Below are positions 43,457 to 54,884 of a stretch of DNA of 64,000 bases, one piece after another. The notes under the pieces were generated by a model. That model had not been told where the DNA came from and made no database searches. It worked only from the letters and a program-made list of their open reading frames with translations. This DNA comes from a bacterium (GTDB taxonomy: Bacteria; Arandabacterota; Arandabacteria; Arandabacterales; Arandabacteraceae). The translations under genes were made by a program, and so were the position numbers. How positions within the stretch are numbered: the first letter of the stretch is position 1; the number at the start of each line of letters is the position of its first letter. The stretch spans positions 1 to 64,000 of the forward strand of contig JAOZOU010000008.1 of the NCBI GenBank assembly GCA_029933125.1. Reading direction: 5' to 3'.

Positions 43457-44917
43457 ATGAGAACATTGATTCAACAGAGACTTGCAAAACTGGAGGAGCT
43501 TCGCAAGAGAGGCATAGAACCTTATCCCTACAGATTTGTGCAGACGCACCATGCCGCAGATATCAAGGCTGCGTATGAGAATCTTGCAGCCACCGAGGCA
43601 AAGGTAAAAGCTGCGGGTAGATTGATGTCCAAAAGACCGCACGGGAAGTCATGTTTCGGTCACATGCGAGATCTCACAGGGGATATCCAGATCTATTTTA
43701 AGGTCGATGACCTCGGCTCGGAAAGATTCGATCTCCTGGATCTCATCGATATCGGTGACACCATTGGTGTTGAGGGCACTGTGTTTAAGACCAGAACAGG
43801 TGAGATAACCATAAGGGTCAGTGACTATGAACTGCTTGCAAAGGCTATAAGACCCATGCCTGAAAAGTGGCACGGATTGAAGGATAGGGAAACAAGATAC
43901 CGTCAGCGCTATGTGGATCTCGCTTTCAACATGGATGTGAGGGAGATCTTCATTAGAAGGGCAAAGACCATAAGAGCGATGAGAAAATTCCTTGATGAAC
44001 GAGGTTTCATTGAAGTTGAAACTCCGGTGCTGCAGCCGATATATGGAGGTGGCAATGCGGAACCCTTCACAACATATCACAAGGCACTGGACATGAGCCT
44101 CTATCTCAGAATAGCTGATGAGCTCTATCTCAAAAGGCTGCTAGTTGGTGGGCTTGAGAGAGTCTATGAGATTTCAAAGGATTTCAGAAACGAGGGGATG
44201 GATCGTACTCACAGCCCTGAATTCACTCAGCTTGAGCTCTATCAAGCCTACGCTGACTATTTTGACATGATGGAACTTTTTGAGCAAATGATGGAATATC
44301 TTGCTTTGGAGCTTACTGGTTCAACTGAGATCACTTACCAGGGTACGAAGATTGACATGCGTCCGCCCTGGAGAAGATTGAGCATTCCTGAAGCAGTGAA
44401 GAGATTTGCTGATGTGGATATCGAAACATGTACTGATGACGATCTTCGTCGGGTATGTATGAAGATATCGGACCAGGATTGGCAGGCAGCAAAGAGAGGA
44501 ACAATGATAGATGAGATCATTGACCATTTTGTTGAACCCAACCTTGTCGAGCCGACCTTCCTTCTGGACTTCCCAACAGAAACATCCCCGCTAGCAAAGG
44601 TCTCAAGGAGAGATGCCCGGTTTGCAGAGAGATTTGAGCCGTATGCTTTTGGAATCGAGCTTGGAAATGCCTTCTCCGAGCTCAATGACCCTATGAGGCA
44701 GCTCCAAAACTTTAGAATGCAACGTGAGGATGGCAAAGAGATCGACTACGACTTCGTACGAGCACTACAATATGGTATGCCACCAGCCGGTGGCCTGGGG
44801 GTGGGTGTAGATAGGCTTGTGATGATATTTACAAACAGTCATAGCATACGCGACGTCATTCTCTTTCCCCAGATGAGACCTGAACCCGACCTTAGTGAGG
44901 AATTCGATGGGCTTTAG
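43457..44917 (+). CDS. lysS: Lysine-tRNA ligase, class II
   Basis: Charges tRNA-Lys. The 486-residue product has an N-terminal OB anticodon-binding domain (about 45-145, with AAGRLMSKRPHGKSCFGHMRD) and the class II core: FLDERGFIEVETPVLQPI (motif 1), ISKDFRNEGMDRTHSPEFT (motif 2) and GGLGVGVDRLVM (motif 3, near 446). The length is normal. It follows prfB by 6 bases, the same order as in E. coli, and overlaps lolC by 11 bases. Confidence 0.97.
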   Translation: MRTLIQQRLAKLEELRKRGIEPYPYRFVQTHHAADIKAAYENLAATEAKVKAAGRLMSKRPHGKSCFGHMRDLTGDIQIYFKVDDLGSERFDLLDLIDIGDTIGVEGTVFKTRTGEITIRVSDYELLAKAIRPMPEKWHGLKDRETRYRQRYVDLAFNMDVREIFIRRAKTIRAMRKFLDERGFIEVETPVLQPIYGGGNAEPFTTYHKALDMSLYLRIADELYLKRLLVGGLERVYEISKDFRNEGMDRTHSPEFTQLELYQAYADYFDMMELFEQMMEYLALELTGSTEITYQGTKIDMRPPWRRLSIPEAVKRFADVDIETCTDDDLRRVCMKISDQDWQAAKRGTMIDEIIDHFVEPNLVEPTFLLDFPTETSPLAKVSRRDARFAERFEPYAFGIELGNAFSELNDPMRQLQNFRMQREDGKEIDYDFVRALQYGMPPAGGLGVGVDRLVMIFTNSHSIRDVILFPQMRPEPDLSEEFDGL

Positions 44918-46130
44918 TCTCTTTATTGCCCGAAAGTATATAGGAGCATCAAAGAGAAGTGGCTTTGTCACTGCGATAACTATTATATCAATAGCTGGTG
45001 TTGCTCTCGGTGTCCTCGCTCTGGTGGTTGTCCTTTCCGTGATGAATGGATTTGAAACTGAAGTACTTGATCGCATTGTTGGAACAAATGCCCATGTGAT
45101 CGTTCGTCATGAGGATGGCATCGGTGACTACGGAGAGGTGGGCAAGCTTGTTCTGGGAAGATCTGATGTTGTCGGGGTTGCACCATTCGTCCTCGATAAG
45201 GCGATGGTGATATCGGAGAATGGGACCGATGCTGTTTTCGTTAAGGGCATCGATCTTGAAGCGGAAGAAGCGGTTACCCAAGTTAGAAATTACATACATC
45301 CAGAGGGCTTTACCTTCAGCGGTGACTCAACAAGCCTGAGTAAGATAGTTGTCGGAAAGGAGCTAGCTTATAGCCTTCAGGTGGCGATTGGTGATACAAT
45401 TGTCCTGGCTAGGGCTGATATCTCGTCATCTGCTCCACTTGGAATACTGCCTGAGTTCAGACGTTTCGTTGTCGGGGGATTCTTTGACTCAGGTATGTAC
45501 GATTACGATGCTTCATTTGCATTCTTGAGTCTAAGAGATGCCCAGGATTTCTACCATATGGATTCAAAGGTTAGCGGACTGAGCGTGAAGGTTAAAGACA
45601 AGTTTAAGGCACCCATCATCGGTTATGCCATAGCAGGTATACTTGGAAGTGGTTACAGTGTAAATGACTGGATTCATTTGAATCGAAGCCTTTTCAAGTG
45701 GATGAACATGGAGAAGAAAGTGATGTTTATCATACTTAACCTCATAATTCTGGTTGCTGCCTTCAACATTGCCAGCACCCTCATAATGGCAGTTCTGCAG
45801 CGTACCAGAGACATCGGAATCTTAAGGTCAATGGGGGCTACGGCTCGCTCAATAATGAATATCTTCATGCTCCAAGGTGTTCTCATAGGGCTGATCGGAA
45901 CAACTGTCGGCATAATTGGAGGGGTAGTGCTATCAAATCTGATCGATAAGTATCACCTTATCAAGCTACCGGGTGATGTATATTTCATTGAGACAGTCCC
46001 CGTTCTGCTAAAACCCCTTGACGTGACTCTCATAGGGGCAGTTGCCATGCTTGTGTGTTTCGTGGCTACAATATATCCAGCCTGGCGGGCCGCCAAACTA
46101 ATTCCTGTTGAGGCAATTCGCTATGAGTAA
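44907..46130 (+). CDS. lolC: Lipoprotein-releasing ABC transporter permease (LolC/LolE family)
   Basis: Inner membrane permease that extracts outer-membrane lipoproteins for LolA. The 407-residue product has one N-terminal membrane helix (ITIISIAGVALGVLALVVVL), a large periplasmic MacB-like domain (about 45-260), and three C-terminal helices with LQRTRDIGILRSMGA. The N-terminal phrase FIARKYIGASKRSGF is typical of LolC/E. Only one permease gene is present, so a homodimer (LolF-like) is likely. ATG 44907 follows GAGGA; it is preferred to GTG 44895. Confidence 0.92.
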   Translation: MGFSLFIARKYIGASKRSGFVTAITIISIAGVALGVLALVVVLSVMNGFETEVLDRIVGTNAHVIVRHEDGIGDYGEVGKLVLGRSDVVGVAPFVLDKAMVISENGTDAVFVKGIDLEAEEAVTQVRNYIHPEGFTFSGDSTSLSKIVVGKELAYSLQVAIGDTIVLARADISSSAPLGILPEFRRFVVGGFFDSGMYDYDASFAFLSLRDAQDFYHMDSKVSGLSVKVKDKFKAPIIGYAIAGILGSGYSVNDWIHLNRSLFKWMNMEKKVMFIILNLIILVAAFNIASTLIMAVLQRTRDIGILRSMGATARSIMNIFMLQGVLIGLIGTTVGIIGGVVLSNLIDKYHLIKLPGDVYFIETVPVLLKPLDVTLIGAVAMLVCFVATIYPAWRAAKLIPVEAIRYE

Positions 46131-46818
46131 AGACAAAGTTGTTCTTGAGTGCAGAGATCTCAAGAAGTCATATACTTCAGGAAAGGATGTCATAGAGGTT
46201 CTGAAGGGTGTGAGCTTGGAGCTTCACAAGGGAGAAATCATCGCCGTTGTTGGACCATCTGGTGTAGGTAAGAGTACGTTACTACACCTGCTTGGGGCAA
46301 TAGATAAACCTGATGATGGCAGGATTCTGGTTGATGGTTTTGATGTTCTTTCACTCCCGGAGGATAAGATAGCGGCATTTAGGAACAGGCACTTCGGATT
46401 TGTTTTTCAGTTTCACCACCTCTTGCCTGAGCTCAGTGCACTTGAGAATGTGATGGTACCCTGCATAATAGCAGGTATGGAAATGTCGAGAGCCATGAAG
46501 CGTGCCCGAAGGATTCTTGAGGAAGATGTTGGCCTGGCAGGTCGACTCCATCACCGTCCCCGCGAGCTCTCAGGCGGGGAACAACAGCGGGTTGCTGTTG
46601 CAAGAGCTCTTGTTATGAACCCTGTGGTTGTTCTTGCCGATGAACCTTCTGGCAATCTCGATCCCGATAATGGGAGGTTACTGCATGACCTTATATGGGA
46701 TCTTCGTGAAAAGCTTGGACAGAGTTACATCATAGTGACACACAATGTTGAATTGGCGCAAAGATGTGATCGTACACTAAAACTATTTGACGGCGTTGTT
46801 GAGGACGTTAAGATATAA
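46123..46818 (+). CDS. lolD: Lipoprotein-releasing ABC transporter ATPase
   Basis: Nucleotide-binding subunit of the Lol exporter. The 231-residue product has Walker [10 protein letters not shown] near residue 44, the Q-loop in [16 protein letters not shown] (a LolD signature), the ABC signature [15 protein letters not shown], and Walker [16 protein letters not shown] 46123 overlaps the lolC stop. The pair serves lipoprotein sorting for the several lipoproteins encoded in this window. Confidence 0.95.
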   Translation: MSKDKVVLECRDLKKSYTSGKDVIEVLKGVSLELHKGEIIAVVGPSGVGKSTLLHLLGAIDKPDDGRILVDGFDVLSLPEDKIAAFRNRHFGFVFQFHHLLPELSALENVMVPCIIAGMEMSRAMKRARRILEEDVGLAGRLHHRPRELSGGEQQRVAVARALVMNPVVVLADEPSGNLDPDNGRLLHDLIWDLREKLGQSYIIVTHNVELAQRCDRTLKLFDGVVEDVKI

Positions 46819-46832
46819 TACAGGGGGATGAT

Positions 46833-47333
46833 ATGCTTTGTGACAATTGCGGAAAAGAGCCAGCTAGAGTGCACTACAAAGAGATGAAGGACAACGAAGT
46901 AACTGAACTCCATCTCTGCGAAAAGTGTGCTCTCGAAAAGGGGATTCAGCTTCCTCATAAGAAGCAGCCTTTTATGATCTCGAATATTCTGGCGAGCATG
47001 GCTGAAGAGGTTGGCTCGGACATAGTTCGGTGCAAGACCTGTGGGCTTTCCTATAAGGACTTTCGCGAATGTGGTCGCCTTGGATGTGCCGATTGCTATG
47101 AGGCATTCAAGGAACAACTCAAGTCACTCCTTAGAAGGATCCATGGATCTAACATACATGTTGGTAAGAGCCCTCGCCAGAGCCAGGATGTTTTCGAGAA
47201 GAGACGTCAGATTGAGAACCTCAAGGTCGAGCTGAGCAGAGCAATCGAGAAGGAGGATTTCGAGAAGGCTGCGGAGATAAGAGACAAGATAAAGGAGCTT
47301 GAGAAGGTTGCGGAGGACAGAAGTGACAATTGA
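46833..47333 (+). CDS. mcsA: McsA, activator of protein arginine kinase
   Basis: Zinc-binding adaptor that activates McsB. The 166-residue product starts MLCDNCGKEPARVHY and has four CxxC pairs (CDNC, CEKC, CKTC and CADC), consistent with two zinc sites, and a C-terminal UVR motif (IENLKVELSRAIEKEDFEKA, AEIRDKIKEL). This is the Firmicute ctsR-mcsA-mcsB-clpC order without ctsR. It starts 14 bases after lolD. Confidence 0.92.
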   Translation: MLCDNCGKEPARVHYKEMKDNEVTELHLCEKCALEKGIQLPHKKQPFMISNILASMAEEVGSDIVRCKTCGLSYKDFRECGRLGCADCYEAFKEQLKSLLRRIHGSNIHVGKSPRQSQDVFEKRRQIENLKVELSRAIEKEDFEKAAEIRDKIKELEKVAEDRSDN

Positions 47334-48423
47334 GGAAATGGCAAGGAATCCCAGTCCGTGGTTGGCAGGCCGGAGCGAGCTTGCCGATTCGGTTGTCAGC
47401 AGCCGAGTAAGACTTGCTCGGAACATCGAGGGATTACCGTTTGCCCATCGAGCAACTTCAGAACAACTGTCAGAGGCACTGTCGCTTGCAAGGGAGGCAA
47501 TTGAGAAATCTAATACTCTGAGGACAGGTACGTTCATGCTTATGAGCGATCTTGATGATCTTGACAGGCAATTCCTTGTTGAGCGTCATCTCATAAGCCA
47601 TGAGCATGCTGAGAAATCGCCAACAAGAGCCATCGCAATCGGCGAAAATGAGATGGTAAGTGTCATGGTTAACGAGGAAGACCACCTTAGACTACAATCA
47701 GTACAGCCTGGCTTCCAGGTGATGGAGGCATGGCGCCTTGTTGATCGACTTGATAATGAGATCGATGCAAATCTCAAGTATGCGTTCTCATACGAGTGGG
47801 GCTATCTTTCTGCCTGTCCAACAAACACAGGTACGGGATTGAGAGCATCTATGCTTGTGCATCTGCCTGGGCTCATCCTCACCAAGCAGATTGAGAAGGT
47901 GATACATAGTATTACCCAGATGGGGCTTGCTGTGAGAGGCTTTTTTGGCGAAGGAAGTGAGGTCGTTGGGAATCTCTTCCAGATTTCCAATCGCACGGCT
48001 CTGGGAACTTCCGAGATCGATATAGTTCAAAGTTTGGAAAAGGTTGTAAGACAGGTACTTGAATATGAGACACGAGCTCGCGATATTTTGTTAAGGAACG
48101 CCCGTTTCGAGATCGAAGATAAGGTATGGAGGGCATACGGTATTTTGAAATATTGCAGAAAGGTAACATGGAAGGATGTGATGTCGTATGCCTCTGCCGC
48201 GAGATTAGGTTCGTCCTTGGGGATTCTCAAGGACGTATCGGTCTCAAGGTTAAATGAGATGATATTTATGGCTCAACCCGCTCATCTTCAGAAGCGTTTT
48301 GGTAAACGCATGGAACCTGCTGATAGGGATGTTGTCAGAGCGGAGATGATTCGTAATATGCTTGCTGAAGATGAGAAACGATCAAACAAGGGAAATGCTG
48401 CTCAGACGGGGGAGGCAACCTGA
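47323..48423 (+). CDS. mcsB: Protein arginine kinase McsB
   Basis: Phosphorylates arginines on misfolded proteins, marking them for ClpC-ClpP. The 366-residue product matches ATP:guanido phosphotransferases: [20 protein letters not shown] at the start, [19 protein letters not shown] containing the active-site Cys, and [19 protein letters not shown]. The RDxxRA phosphoarginine-binding motif specific to McsB is present (RDVVRA near the C-terminus). GTG 47323 with GGAGG at 47312-47316 is preferred; ATG 47338 is possible. It overlaps mcsA by 11 bases and shares one base with clpC. Confidence 0.94.
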   Translation: MTIEEMARNPSPWLAGRSELADSVVSSRVRLARNIEGLPFAHRATSEQLSEALSLAREAIEKSNTLRTGTFMLMSDLDDLDRQFLVERHLISHEHAEKSPTRAIAIGENEMVSVMVNEEDHLRLQSVQPGFQVMEAWRLVDRLDNEIDANLKYAFSYEWGYLSACPTNTGTGLRASMLVHLPGLILTKQIEKVIHSITQMGLAVRGFFGEGSEVVGNLFQISNRTALGTSEIDIVQSLEKVVRQVLEYETRARDILLRNARFEIEDKVWRAYGILKYCRKVTWKDVMSYASAARLGSSLGILKDVSVSRLNEMIFMAQPAHLQKRFGKRMEPADRDVVRAEMIRNMLAEDEKRSNKGNAAQTGEAT

Positions 48424-50930
48424 TGCATGACAAGTTCACAGACAGGGTCAAGCGTGTAATGTTCCTGGCAAGAGAAGAGGCTGCCAGGTTACATCACGAC
48501 TATATCGGAACAGAGCATCTGCTTCTCGGAATAATCAGAGAGGGTGAGGGGCTGGCTGCTACGATTCTCACCAACCTTGGACTTGACCTTGATATGGTTC
48601 GCAGAACAATTGAAAGCATGGTGCCTGCAAGCAGTGGAAGTGTTACCATCGGCGAAATCCCATTTACCCCGCGGGCAAAGCATGTGCTCGAGCTTTCGGT
48701 AGATGAGGCAAAGCTTCTGGGACACAACTATGTTGGTACAGAGCACCTGCTACTTGGCTTGATACGAGAGGGTGAAGGGATAGCTGCAAGAGTGCTAACA
48801 GAATTTGGTGCTGACAAGCGTCGGGTGAGAGAGGAGGCTCTCAGATTGCTGGGAGGAACCCAACGTGGTCATAGAGGAAAGCAGGAAGCCAAGACCGAAA
48901 CCCCTGCGCTTGATCAGTTTGGAAGGGATCTAACGGAGCTCGCCAGACAGGGCAAGCTCGATCCTGTAATTGGCCGCGAAGTTGAAATAGAGCGTGTCAT
49001 CCAAGTTCTTTGCCGTAGGAAGAAGAATAACCCGGTCCTTATAGGCGAGCCTGGAGTGGGAAAGACAGCCATTGTCGAGGGGCTTGCGACCAAGATAGTT
49101 GAGGGTAGAGTGCCAGAAATACTGAGAGACATGCGGGTTGTTGCTCTCGATCTTGCTGCAATCGTAGCTGGAACCAAGTATCGCGGCCAGTTCGAGGAGC
49201 GGCTTAAGGCCATCATAAATGAGATAAGGGAAGCCCATAGCGTGATCATTTTCATAGATGAGCTTCATACGATTGTGGGGGCTGGTGGCGCCGAGGGTGC
49301 CATCGATGCATCTAATATGCTTAAGCCAGCTCTTGCCAGAGGCGAACTCCAGACCATTGGAGCAACTACCCTTGATGAGTACCGCAAGTACATTGAGAAA
49401 GATGGCGCCCTTGAGAGACGCTTTCAGCCAATAATGATATCGCCACCTACGGTTGAGGAGACGATAGAGATCATTAAAGGCTTGCGTGATAAGTATGAAG
49501 CTCACCATCGGGTCCGCATTACCGATGAAGCCATCATCGCAGCTGTTCGCCTTTCTGATCGCTATGTTAAGGACAGGTATCTTCCTGATAAGGCCATCGA
49601 TGTTGTGGATGAGGCTGGTGCAAGGGCACGCCTCTCGGTCTCGTCGGTCCCGCCTGATATTAGAGAGCTCGAACGTAAGATAGAGAAGCTTGCTGCTGAG
49701 AAGGAAAGCTTCATTCGCAAACAGGATTTCGAAAATGCTGCACGCATTAGGGACCGTGAACGTGAACTTAAAGCAAAACTTGATGAGATAAAGGGAAGCT
49801 GGAGGCAGATTTCTGACGGAGCAGATGTGAAGGTCGAGGCTGAGGATGTTGCCTATATTGTATCGAGAATGACAGGTATTCCAATTACCAAGCTCGAGGA
49901 GGAGGAATCGCGCAAGCTTCTGCGCATGGAGGATGAGCTCAGGAAGCGAATTGTTGGTCAGGATGAGGCTCTTAAAGCCGTTTCTAAAGCCATAAGACGG
50001 GGTCGGGCAGGGCTTAAAGATCCGCGGCGCCCGATTGGATCCTTCTTCTTCCTTGGCCCAACTGGTGTAGGGAAGACAGAACTTGCAAGAGCACTGGCGG
50101 AATTCCTCTTTGGTGATGAAAATGCTATGGTAAGAATTGATATGTCGGAATATATGGAAAAGTTTGCCGTCTCGCGTCTCGTTGGAGCACCGCCAGGATA
50201 CGTTGGCTATGAGGAAGGTGGACAGCTGACCGAGAAAGTCCGAAGGAGGCCATACAGTGTTGTGCTTCTTGACGAGATTGAGAAAGCGCATCCTGACGTA
50301 TTTAACATTCTTTTGCAGGTGCTTGAGGATGGCCAGCTGACCGACAGTTTTGGCCGAGTTGTTGACTTTAAAAATTGTGTTGTTATCATGACTTCTAATG
50401 TTGGAACACGGCGCATCAAGGGTGGAACATCTCTTGGCTTCCACAGAACAGAAAGTGATGAAAGCTACGAAAGGATGCGAGATAAGGTACTCGATGAACT
50501 CAAACGCACCTTTAACCCTGAGTTCCTTAACAGAGTGGATGAGATTATAGTCTTCAGGCCCCTTGGCATACCTGAGATCAAGAAGATAGTTGACATACTT
50601 CTCGCTGAGGTCGAGGGGCGGCTTGAAGCCTATGGTCTTAAGCTGATTGTAGCACCCGAGGCGAAGGATCTCTTGATAGAGAAGGGTTATGATCCTGCAC
50701 TGGGGGCTAGACCTCTGAGGAGGACTATCCAGAGGCTCCTTGAAGATCCACTTGCTGAAGAAGTTCTCAAGGGGACATTTAAGTCTGGCTCCACAATTAA
50801 GGCTTGTCGGAACCAGGATGTACTCACGTTCGAGTGCAAGTCGAAATCTAAGAAGGAGAAAGTAGCCTGCTCAAAGTCCAAGGAGAAGGATGTTGACAAG
50901 AAGGAGCCTGATAGCGAAAGCCTCTCCTGA
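48423..50930 (+). CDS. clpC: ATP-dependent Clp protease ATP-binding subunit ClpC
   Basis: Hexameric unfoldase feeding ClpP. The 835-residue product has the N-domain double repeat ([19 protein letters not shown] and the following copy, about 1-145), the first AAA+ domain with [14 protein letters not shown] near 215, and a middle domain with a UVR motif (about 430-465, [18 protein letters not shown]). The second AAA+ domain has [14 protein letters not shown] near 545, and the C-terminal domain ends in a basic Lys-rich tail. The UVR-containing middle domain makes it ClpC rather than ClpA or ClpB. clpP is not in the window. Confidence 0.95.
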   Translation: MHDKFTDRVKRVMFLAREEAARLHHDYIGTEHLLLGIIREGEGLAATILTNLGLDLDMVRRTIESMVPASSGSVTIGEIPFTPRAKHVLELSVDEAKLLGHNYVGTEHLLLGLIREGEGIAARVLTEFGADKRRVREEALRLLGGTQRGHRGKQEAKTETPALDQFGRDLTELARQGKLDPVIGREVEIERVIQVLCRRKKNNPVLIGEPGVGKTAIVEGLATKIVEGRVPEILRDMRVVALDLAAIVAGTKYRGQFEERLKAIINEIREAHSVIIFIDELHTIVGAGGAEGAIDASNMLKPALARGELQTIGATTLDEYRKYIEKDGALERRFQPIMISPPTVEETIEIIKGLRDKYEAHHRVRITDEAIIAAVRLSDRYVKDRYLPDKAIDVVDEAGARARLSVSSVPPDIRELERKIEKLAAEKESFIRKQDFENAARIRDRERELKAKLDEIKGSWRQISDGADVKVEAEDVAYIVSRMTGIPITKLEEEESRKLLRMEDELRKRIVGQDEALKAVSKAIRRGRAGLKDPRRPIGSFFFLGPTGVGKTELARALAEFLFGDENAMVRIDMSEYMEKFAVSRLVGAPPGYVGYEEGGQLTEKVRRRPYSVVLLDEIEKAHPDVFNILLQVLEDGQLTDSFGRVVDFKNCVVIMTSNVGTRRIKGGTSLGFHRTESDESYERMRDKVLDELKRTFNPEFLNRVDEIIVFRPLGIPEIKKIVDILLAEVEGRLEAYGLKLIVAPEAKDLLIEKGYDPALGARPLRRTIQRLLEDPLAEEVLKGTFKSGSTIKACRNQDVLTFECKSKSKKEKVACSKSKEKDVDKKEPDSESLS

Positions 50931-53289
50931 CATAGCTCAAACCAGACCTGATCATCCCCCATTGTCTGTGAGGTTGGTCGGGTCTAACTTTTTTTGGCTT
51001 TTGCTCTTTGTGACTTTGCTTTGTATCCCGAGGGCAATCCTTGCATTTCCTGAGAGAGTTAAGATTGCCGGGATCGAAGTCAGAGGTACCAAGCGCACTC
51101 ACGCTAAATCGGTAATCAATACGTTTGGTCTCACTGAAGGCAAGGAGTATCCTTATGAGGATGTTCAGGATGGTCTTAGACGTATCTACCATATGAATCT
51201 TTTCAGCAATGTTCGTTTGCTGACGAAGCATACACCGCAGGGCGACTCCTTGATAATAGAGGTTGTTGAGAGGCCTGTCGTTAAGGGCATAACGATCTCA
51301 GGGAATCGCAAGATTGGAAAAGGAGACATACGCAGCAAAATAGAGCTTGCTGTTGGATCAACTTTCGACGAGCGCCTGCTCGAGAAGAGCCTCAAGGCAA
51401 TCCGTTCCCTTTACAAGGGGAAGGGATACTACCTGGCTGATGTCACATATGAGACCAAACCTGCCGGGAAGACTGGTGTTTCCCTGATTTTCAGAATAAA
51501 TGAAGGCGTCAAAGTCAAAGCTGAGAAAATAGATATCGAAGGCAATAGGGCACTTTCGGATAAAGCACTCAAGAAGATCATGGAGACCAAGGAGCGCGGA
51601 TGGTTCTCGGGTAAGGACTACAACCCCGAGGTGCTTGAGCAAGACCTTGAGCGTATAATTGGGCGCTATCGTGATGAAGGTTTCATGCAGGCTCATATTG
51701 TGGAGCACTCGGTTGATATAGATAAGAAAAAGAAAGTCGCAAGGATCCGAATAAAGGTCAATGAAGGACCGCGGTTATACATAAGCAAGGTTGGAATTGA
51801 ACTCAATAATGATGTGGACCTTCCCCATGAGCTTTCTCAGGAAGTTCTTCACAAAGCAATCACGCTAAAGCCAGGCGATCCTTACAGTGAGAGCGAATAT
51901 GATAAGACACTTGAGAACCTCTATTCGATCCTGGGAGACTACGGATATATGTATGCTCAGATCGAGCCCAATCAGAACTTCAGGGGTGATAGCGTCTCCC
52001 TGACATTTAGAGTGGATCCTCAGCGTGCTGTGCGCGTTCACAAGATCATCATTGAAGGGAATGAAACAACCCTTGAAAAGGTCATAAGGCGGGAGCTTGT
52101 GATCCACCCGGGCGATATCTTGAGAAGATCCCTGATCGAGAGGAGCCATCGTGAGGTTTTCAATCTAGGCTATTTTGAAGACATCCAGGTTGGCTCAAGA
52201 GTTGCAAACGAGCAAGGAGATATAGATCTTGTCTTTAAGGTAAAGGAGAGACAAACAGGGGTTGCCAATGTTGGAGCTGGCTACAGTGAGGAATTTGGAC
52301 TAACCGGCTTTGTCGAATTTGCCCACAACAACGTTGGCTTCTACAGGAAATTTCCATTCCTCGGTCTCGGCAAAGGCCAAACTCTAAATCTCAGATGGGA
52401 GTTCGGAAAGCTTGATCAGATTGAGCTAAGCTACCGCGACCCTTGGTTCCGCGATCGTCCGATACTCGTTGGATTTGATCTCTATGATACCAGGCGTGAA
52501 TATGATACCTATACCGACAAACGTAGTGGCTTCGGCTTAGTGTTCGGGAGACGCATATCGTGGATAAACTATTCGAGGGTTTACTTGCGATACAGCCTTG
52601 AGCGTAGGGAAATCGATCCTAATGAGCAGAGGGCAAGTGAGTGGGTAAAGAGCCAGGCTGGAACCCGGACCACCTCAAGCGTTATCTTAAGCTTTATCCG
52701 TAACAGCGTTGATAACCCATTCTTTCCGCGAACTGGAAGCCGCACGTCGTTGACCTGCGAGTGGGCTGGTGCAGTACTCGGCGGCAATACGGCATACCAG
52801 AGCTATATCCTTGAGAGTTCAAACTTCATTTCCATTCCCCTCCTGAAGTCAGCTTTCGTCTTTAAGGTGAGGACTGGAATAGTTGACGAACTTGGAGGTG
52901 GGGGTTACATTCCAATCTATGAGAGATTTAGACTCGGTGGTTCTACACTCGATGGTGTCAGAGGATATGGAGATCGAACCATAGTGCCAGAGGGCAATGC
53001 AATTGACGAAGGCGGGCGCTTCATGCTTATTGGTACAATGGAGTACCGTATCCCGGTCGTAGAAAACCGAGCTCATGTACTTGTCTTCCTAGATGCTGGT
53101 GATACGTGGAATAGCTTCAGAGCAGCTCGCCCAGGTATCCTGAGAAGATCAGCCGGGGTTGGGTTCCGCATTGAGATACCGATGATGGGTCAGCTGGGAC
53201 TCGATGTCGGCTATGGCTTCGATCGCGATGAAGCATATGGAGGTCCTGGCTGGGAAACTCATTTCCAGTTTGGAACAGCAGGATATTAG
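50890..53289 (+). CDS. bamA: Outer membrane protein assembly factor BamA
   Basis: Inserts beta-barrel proteins in the outer membrane. The product has an exported N-terminus ([20 protein letters not shown]), five POTRA domains (about 55-445), and a 16-strand barrel with the conserved [13 protein letters not shown] near residue 675 (the VRGF/Y motif). The start is uncertain. ATG 50890 has AGGAG at 50881-50885 and overlaps clpC by 41 bases, but gives a long region before the signal helix. GTG 50971 would make a compact signal peptide but lacks a ribosome-binding site. The product ends GTAGY. Confidence 0.94.
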   Translation: MLTRRSLIAKASPDIAQTRPDHPPLSVRLVGSNFFWLLLFVTLLCIPRAILAFPERVKIAGIEVRGTKRTHAKSVINTFGLTEGKEYPYEDVQDGLRRIYHMNLFSNVRLLTKHTPQGDSLIIEVVERPVVKGITISGNRKIGKGDIRSKIELAVGSTFDERLLEKSLKAIRSLYKGKGYYLADVTYETKPAGKTGVSLIFRINEGVKVKAEKIDIEGNRALSDKALKKIMETKERGWFSGKDYNPEVLEQDLERIIGRYRDEGFMQAHIVEHSVDIDKKKKVARIRIKVNEGPRLYISKVGIELNNDVDLPHELSQEVLHKAITLKPGDPYSESEYDKTLENLYSILGDYGYMYAQIEPNQNFRGDSVSLTFRVDPQRAVRVHKIIIEGNETTLEKVIRRELVIHPGDILRRSLIERSHREVFNLGYFEDIQVGSRVANEQGDIDLVFKVKERQTGVANVGAGYSEEFGLTGFVEFAHNNVGFYRKFPFLGLGKGQTLNLRWEFGKLDQIELSYRDPWFRDRPILVGFDLYDTRREYDTYTDKRSGFGLVFGRRISWINYSRVYLRYSLERREIDPNEQRASEWVKSQAGTRTTSSVILSFIRNSVDNPFFPRTGSRTSLTCEWAGAVLGGNTAYQSYILESSNFISIPLLKSAFVFKVRTGIVDELGGGGYIPIYERFRLGGSTLDGVRGYGDRTIVPEGNAIDEGGRFMLIGTMEYRIPVVENRAHVLVFLDAGDTWNSFRAARPGILRRSAGVGFRIEIPMMGQLGLDVGYGFDRDEAYGGPGWETHFQFGTAGY

Positions 53290-53308
53290 AACCGAGGAGG
53301 AAACGGCC

Positions 53309-53830
53309 ATGAAGAGGCTTGGATTTATTTTTGCTCTTATTTTGCTTCTGCCTATGGCTGCCGTTGGAGCCGAGCAGAAGATCGGATACGTCAATGTCAG
53401 TGCGATCTTCGAGCAGTATTCAGCAGCAAAAGAGGCTCAGCAGACATATCAAAAAGAGCTTGAAGAACTCAATCGTCAGGTAACTGAGATGGAACAGGCA
53501 ATCCAAGCCTTGGCTGACACGCTCAATTATAAGCGCTATTATTTCAGTGAGGAGCGCTTGCGGGAGAAGCAGCAAGAGCTTGAGCAGCGCAAGAAGGACT
53601 ATCTGGACTTCAGGCAGAAGGCTGAAGCTAAGGCTGCACAGCGAAATGACGAACTCTCTAAACCAATCCTTAATGCTATTGAGGAGGCCATACGTAAGGT
53701 CGCCCAGAAAGAGGGCTTTGACTTAGTTCTGGACTCGGGACCTGGTATTGTGCTTTACTCAAAGCCCGAGCTTGACCTAACGGACAAGGTGTTACAGCTT
53801 CTTGAGGAATCAAGAAGCGCATCAGAATAG
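53309..53830 (+). CDS. skp: Skp/OmpH family periplasmic chaperone
   Basis: Escorts unfolded outer membrane proteins to BamA. The 173-residue product has a signal peptide (MKRLGFIFALILLLPMAAVG, cleaved near 21), the short beta core (IGYVNVSAIFEQY), long helical arms rich in Gln/Glu/Lys (about 40-120), and the return strand FDLVLDSGPGIVLYS. ATG 53309 follows GAGGAGG and is clearly better than an earlier reading inside bamA. The bamA-skp-lpxD-fabZ-lpxA-lpxB order is widespread in diderms. Confidence 0.94.
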   Translation: MKRLGFIFALILLLPMAAVGAEQKIGYVNVSAIFEQYSAAKEAQQTYQKELEELNRQVTEMEQAIQALADTLNYKRYYFSEERLREKQQELEQRKKDYLDFRQKAEAKAAQRNDELSKPILNAIEEAIRKVAQKEGFDLVLDSGPGIVLYSKPELDLTDKVLQLLEESRSASE

Positions 53831-53849
53831 GTGATAGTTCGCCACAGGT

Positions 53850-54884
53850 ATGGAAATAACACTCAGCGAATTAGCGAAATTGATCGGTGGAGAGGTCTCG
53901 GGCGACCCTTCTGTGGTTATAACAGGGGTGGCTGGTATCAGGGAAGCTCGCCCTGGTGACGTAACTTTCCTAGCTGATCCGCGCTATAGCAGATTTCTCG
54001 AAACTACGAAAGCTTCGGCAGTGATTGCTCCGCCAAACGCAGGCCGCAGTAAGAAACCGCTCATAATCTGTGAAAATCCATATCTGAGCTTCGTAAAGGC
54101 TGTCGAATACTTCTTCCCTAATAGAGATTCCTATCCGCGTACTATCCATCCGTCGGCTGTCATTGCGTCAAGTGCAAACATTGGCAAGAATGTCGCAATT
54201 GGTGCTTGTGCTGTGATTGAGGAGCATGTCAAGATTGGTGACAATACGGTGGTCCTTGCGGGTACATATATCGGTAAGCGGACCACTGTTGGAAGTGATT
54301 GCCTCATATATCCCAATGTTACAATTAGAGAGGAGATCAAAATCGGCGACCGTGTCATTATCCATAGTGGTGCTGTTATAGGCAGCGACGGATTTGGATT
54401 TGTGAAAGACGGTGAAGTCTACAGGAAGATACCGCAGGTTGGAAATGTTGTTGTTGAAGACGATGTCGAGATTGGCGCCAACGTTACAATAGATAGAGCC
54501 ACTACCGGTACAACTCTTGTCGGAAGGGGCACAAAGATAGACAATCTTGTCCAGATCGGACACAATGTTGTAATAAGAGAAAACTGCATCATTGTTGCCC
54601 AGGTTGGAATAGGTGGAAGCACAGAGGTTGGAAGTGGAGCAACAATTGCAGGACAGGCCGGTATCGTCGGACATGTCAAGATAGGTGAAGGGGCAATAGT
54701 TGCTGCTCAGGCAGGGGTTGTCGGTGATGTAACTCCGGGTGGAATGGTCTCTGGATATCCAGCCCGTGATCACAAGCAAGCCAAGAAGATTTACGCAAGC
54801 CTCCAAAAGCTTCCCGACCTTCTCAAGCGTGTTGCAGATCTAGCAGAGCGAGTTGCGAAACTTGAAAAAGGGCAGAAAGTATGA
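53850..54884 (+). CDS. lpxD: UDP-3-O-acylglucosamine N-acyltransferase
   Basis: Third step of lipid A synthesis. The 344-residue product has the N-terminal uridine-binding domain (about 1-100, with AKLIGGEVSGDPSVVITGVA), then a left-handed beta-helix of hexapeptide repeats (for example IGDNTVVLAGTYIGKRTTVG) and a C-terminal helix. The catalytic His is in QIGHNVVI near residue 238. It overlaps lpxC-fabZ by 4 bases (ATGA). Confidence 0.95.
   Translation: MEITLSELAKLIGGEVSGDPSVVITGVAGIREARPGDVTFLADPRYSRFLETTKASAVIAPPNAGRSKKPLIICENPYLSFVKAVEYFFPNRDSYPRTIHPSAVIASSANIGKNVAIGACAVIEEHVKIGDNTVVLAGTYIGKRTTVGSDCLIYPNVTIREEIKIGDRVIIHSGAVIGSDGFGFVKDGEVYRKIPQVGNVVVEDDVEIGANVTIDRATTGTTLVGRGTKIDNLVQIGHNVVIRENCIIVAQVGIGGSTEVGSGATIAGQAGIVGHVKIGEGAIVAAQAGVVGDVTPGGMVSGYPARDHKQAKKIYASLQKLPDLLKRVADLAERVAKLEKGQKV

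Noticed and set aside
48930-50444. 504-codon open frame on the minus strand within clpC
   Set aside because: It lies opposite a well-conserved gene, has no family resemblance and a composition expected of an antisense shadow.
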